Shown: piece by piece, positions 60,311 through 64,000 of the stretch
Layout: the number at the start of each line of letters is the position of its first letter
Numbering within the stretch: the stretch's first letter is position 1
Assembly (NCBI RefSeq): GCF_035582795.1
Contig: NC_134366.1
Span: forward strand, 151,947,519 to 152,011,518
DNA from: Mycteria americana
Taxonomy: Eukaryota > Chordata > Aves > Ciconiiformes > Ciconiidae
Reading direction: 5' to 3'
Length of the DNA stretch: 64,000 nt
The notes under the pieces: generated by a model
Told to the model about the DNA's origin: nothing
What the model saw: the letters and a program-made list of their open reading frames with translations, nothing else
Databases searched by the model: none
Translations under genes and position numbers: made by a program

Positions 60311-63300
60311 CTAAAAGAGAAACAAAGAACATAGCGTTTTGAACATACATACTTTTACAGCGCACTGAACCAATGATTCAATTATACTACAATCTATTTC
60401 AAAGTCAAGACAGCTTTACTTTTTGCCTATTTTCTTCACATCTTACATCATATTCAGCTAAGGAGAACGTGTTCTGGATCACAATTCTAGGTACAAAAAG
60501 GAATGCTGCATGCTGTGACTCAATGGGGAGAAGGCTGTGTTAATTTAGCAGATGAGTCTTGTATGACCAAAGGAAGGGTTTCTATAAGCTGTTATACAAT
60601 ACCCCGAAAAAAAATAAGGTTATCAAAAGAGTCTGGGCAGAGGGTATACAATGGAAGAAAGTCTGCATCCACAGAAGATAATAAAAGGATGTGAAGTATC
60701 AGCTGCCAAATCAGAGACCCAAAATATCTTACATACACAGGCAACAAATAAGCCTTGTTAACCTAGTTCCCATTAACTGGAACACTGTACTGGCATCGCC
60801 AGCAAAAAACTGCAGGGTGACCCTGGATTCTTGCATTTCCAGACAGCTGACAACCTGACAGTCAGCTGTGTAGCACTGAAAAGGATCATCCATTTGACTT
60901 TATGTGCTGCCCTTACAGGTGTTTCCTATATCTTCCAAAGTAAAAGTAGCTCTGTCCAGTCACTCCACCAAATCCTCCCTGTGGGCTGCCAGTTAAGACC
61001 AGGTTTTTCTAGATTATTCTAACTGCTTATTAAATTAACATAGCAAGTTCCCAGCTGTGGCAGTCATGTAATTTAGCAAGAGTTCTATTATGATGAAAAG
61101 AAAAAAAAGGAAAAAAATCACTAGCTCCAACACATTTAGTCAAATTAAGGTACAAGCTCATCAAACTTCTTGATATTGAGTGCTTAAAGTCAGACTTTGA
61201 AAGAAGAGCCAGTCATTTAAAGCCAGAAAAAGTGCAGAAGTGCTCCTGAATACTCAAAATTAAATCAGAAGCTGTTACATATACTTTGCTAAGGCTACGT
61301 AGCAAACAATTTTTTAAGAGGTTTTAGTAAGATTTTTTGGGTGTCTTTTTTTCCCTGTAAATCAGATGACGGACATTTCAGTTTTGCCTCACTGTTTTTA
61401 GCCCGTATTTCCAACACCACCACAGAAATGGACAATCTAATTCAGTTCCAACCCACAGAATGATGGCTGCTTTACAATACTTTCCTCTACATAGTACCCT
61501 GCAGGTTAAGTGACTATCTTACACGACGTACTCCTGGGATAGGCACACCCTGAATACAGTAGGCTGTAACCACTGTACTGTGACACAGGTACCCGTGGTA
61601 CCTACTCTGCTTAACAGGCCAACTGACATAAAGCTACAGAAAACTGTAATTCACAGAAAGAGCAAGGAGATTGAACAAGTTTGGTTGGTTGGTTTCTTTC
61701 TGTTTTTCTTCCTTTTTTTAATTAAAGTACTGCTAATTCATTTATATAAATCATGAATATTTAGCCTGGTAGCCTCAACCTTGTGTGAAACCCTTCAAAA
61801 TGAATTGACCTATTATGGCAGCTCTCTCTCATTTCTATCTCAGCAGACAGGGCATGAAGAAGTCTGGCTGACAGAAACAAAAATCAGACAACGTTCAGCT
61901 ATGCCTATGCTCCAATGAGATAAAAACCTGTTAGGGGACTTACTTTATTGGTTTCAACATAATGGAAGGCATTTAACAACCATCTTTACTATTAAATATT
62001 TTCAGTATTGTGGGGAGTTGTATATAGCATCATTTTATAACCACGCAGGGAAACATCGAAAAATACTGTGTGTCCTTGCTTCCTGTCTGAATGACAGCAG
62101 AGACAACCCTTTGGCAACAAAGGAAACACAACACAAGCAGGTGGGCAGCAGCAGTATTTTTATGGAGTCAGTCAAACGAGCTGCTGAGCTGTCTCAAGCC
62201 AAGGGCACCCTTCTGGAGGGCGTACCACTATACGAGGAGAAGGGTTCAGAGCCACCTCTGCCTCAGTGCAGCTGGAACAAAGCAGAAGGCTGTAAGGTAC
62301 AAGGCTGACACGTTTCAGCTCTCTGTAACTACTTACGCGCTCTGTTCTCACCCTTAGAGAACTTAAAGATTCACAGCTATGACATTTTTTCATTGGTGCC
62401 AAGAAACTCTGACTTCAATGACCAATGAAGGTTCCCAGCTACTGAGAATAAGGCTCCTTATTAGTTTTTCTGTGTAGGACTGCAATTAAGTCAGTTGTGT
62501 CAGTCTGCACCTACCCTTCTGGCACCATGGGGAGTTGCCCTCCTTCTGTACCTTCCATTAATTGGTCAAACCAAAACATTTTCAGTGATTCTAGAAACAG
62601 AAATTATTCATCATCCCTATAGAAGGTTGTTCAATTAAAAAGTACAGCTCTGCTCACTCCCATAGCAGCAACCAAACTTCCAGACTTAAGCTTCACTTAG
62701 GTCACAAATGAGGTAAATTTGTTTGCAAACACCTAATTGAATGGGTGAATTGCACCAGCAGACAGAGAAGAGGAAAGACTACCAATTGAGAAATTCTTCC
62801 TAATCAGATAGATACTAGCTCAGACAGTGTGTAAACCTTGTATTGAAAAAAAGTTTTAAACCCATGTCGAATTTAGAAGACTGATGAACTAATAAAATCC
62901 CTTTGAACAGCTATTCATAGAATACAGCCTATGCAAAGAGGCTCTGACTCCGAGACTGCACTGGTAGCTTGCTCATATCTGGATGAAAGACTCCATTCTA
63001 TACAAACAACACGTAGGACTGGTAGGCCACATATCTTTGGGAGAATTTTATTTATGCCAAATACTTCATAAACAGCAACAACAAAACCTGAAAGCAGATT
63101 AACATTTAAAAGCTAGCATGTGAAATTACTTAAAGGAGATCTCTCTCCTATTATTTATCTAGTACTACATATTCAGTTTCTCCTGTTTGTACCAGTCTTT
63201 TTATTTCAGAATATATTTTCTTTTACTGGCATAAGTAAATACAAAACACTCCTTTAAAGTTAGCCTGAAGATTCAGAGTACACCGATTTATCCTACAGTG

Positions 63301-64000
63301 TTGCTGTGAAAGCCGCAATCTGCATGGAAGCAGTGTGGCTACAGAAAGCCATACAGATGAGACCAATAAAACCACTGACCTTTTAGAGTTCAATTACAGA
63401 AGAAAACATAAAATGTTAAGCATAACCAGTCTAAAACTTTGTTATCTGCTAACACATCTGCTTATGGGGAAAACTGTTTTCTCTTTTTTTTTTTTTTTTT
63501 TTAAATAGCTTTAACTGCAAGGCTTCTCTGGAGGATACAATTTTTTCCACAAGGAGGAACATCTTGCTATTTAAATCCTGTTGATGGGTTCTGTTTGTCC
63601 AAAGCAGAAGAAACGGAAACAATAACTTGTTTTGATAGTACCACCAATATATGCCTACCTTCTCTCTCCTTTACCAGCTGATATGACAATGTTTAATCAG
63701 TATAGAGCTGATCACCATATAGGCCACCAAAGTGCTAACAGCTAGTCCAAGACTGGACCAAGAAGCCAATGTGTAATTACCACGTTTGTTAGGCGATCCG
63801 CATCACTGCAATGCATACAACACCCTGACAACTGAAGTCCATACAGCACGGATATATTATAGCTACATGGTATGTAGCTAAGCCCTCATGCTCGTTCATG
63901 ACATTCTTGCTATCGTGCCAAATTCCTATCCATTTTTGATATATACTAATATGCACTAACTACAACTCCATGGGCAGTTAATTACAGTGCCTAAATCAGA
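60311..64000 (-). other. YWHAZ intron upstream of residue 99 (incomplete)
   Basis: At least 3,690 nt up to the right edge. I looked for the conserved N-terminal 14-3-3 exon (MDKNELVQKAKLAEQAERY) on the minus strand and did not find it, so that exon and the promoter lie outside. It holds a poly-T run at about 63484-63502. Nothing else recognised. Confidence 0.8.

Noticed and set aside
60311-64000. Expected first coding exon of YWHAZ
   Set aside because: No 14-3-3 N-terminal sequence is present on the minus strand here, so it must be beyond the right edge.

Overview
This is a stretch of vertebrate nuclear DNA, most likely from a bird. Two widely expressed genes, PABPC1 and YWHAZ, lie in tandem on the minus strand. 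They have short, strongly conserved coding exons with GT-AG introns. The only interspersed repeats I recognise are CR1-type LINEs with the sauropsid 3' end (a 'CCAACCT...ATTCTATGATTC'-like tail). I see no Alu, L1 or other mammalian repeat. Crocodilians and turtles also carry CR1, so 'bird' is the best reading rather than proof.

Region 1 (1-16,693, minus) is PABPC1, cytoplasmic poly(A)-binding protein 1. I placed all 14 coding exons base by base. They join in frame to 637 codons plus a stop, with four RRMs and a C-terminal MLLE domain. Exon 15 (positions 340 down to 1) is 3'UTR only and runs off the left edge. The 5'UTR is about 545 nt, has no upstream AUG, and holds the A-rich autoregulatory sequence (about 16,533-16,606). 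A TATA box (16,716-16,723) sits about 30 nt before a C-starting pyrimidine tract (16,695-16,686), as expected for a TOP mRNA. Further upstream are Sp1-type GC boxes, NRF1-type palindromes and a perfect CRE, all inside a CpG island (about 15,400-17,720).

Region 2 (about 17,720-51,730) is intergenic. It holds one 5'-truncated, frameshifted CR1 copy about 1.9 kb long (33,466-35,397, plus strand), a 300-bp CR1 3' end in the opposite orientation (32,261-32,558) and a 66-bp CR1 scrap (23,410-23,475). There are also two small tandem duplications, some AT-rich islands with homeodomain-like sites, and long open frames that I do not consider genes on present evidence.

Region 3 (about 51,730-64,000, minus) is the 3' part of YWHAZ (14-3-3 zeta): four coding exons for residues 99-245, about 1 kb of 3'UTR and an AATAAA at 51,746-51,751. 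The first coding exon and promoter lie beyond the right edge.

The two genes are independent housekeeping loci. PABPC1 binds poly(A) tails and represses its own mRNA; 14-3-3 zeta binds phosphoserine/phosphothreonine proteins. The most unusual signal I found is a 13-nt perfect complementarity between the 5'UTR and 3'UTR of PABPC1, with a second 6-nt block next to it in the right order. This is a candidate RNA-RNA contact joining the two ends of the mRNA that encodes the classic end-joining protein. A second is a competing 5' splice site 5 nt inside YWHAZ intron 2 that would create an immediate stop codon. I found no bacterial-type system, CRISPR array, tRNA or rRNA.
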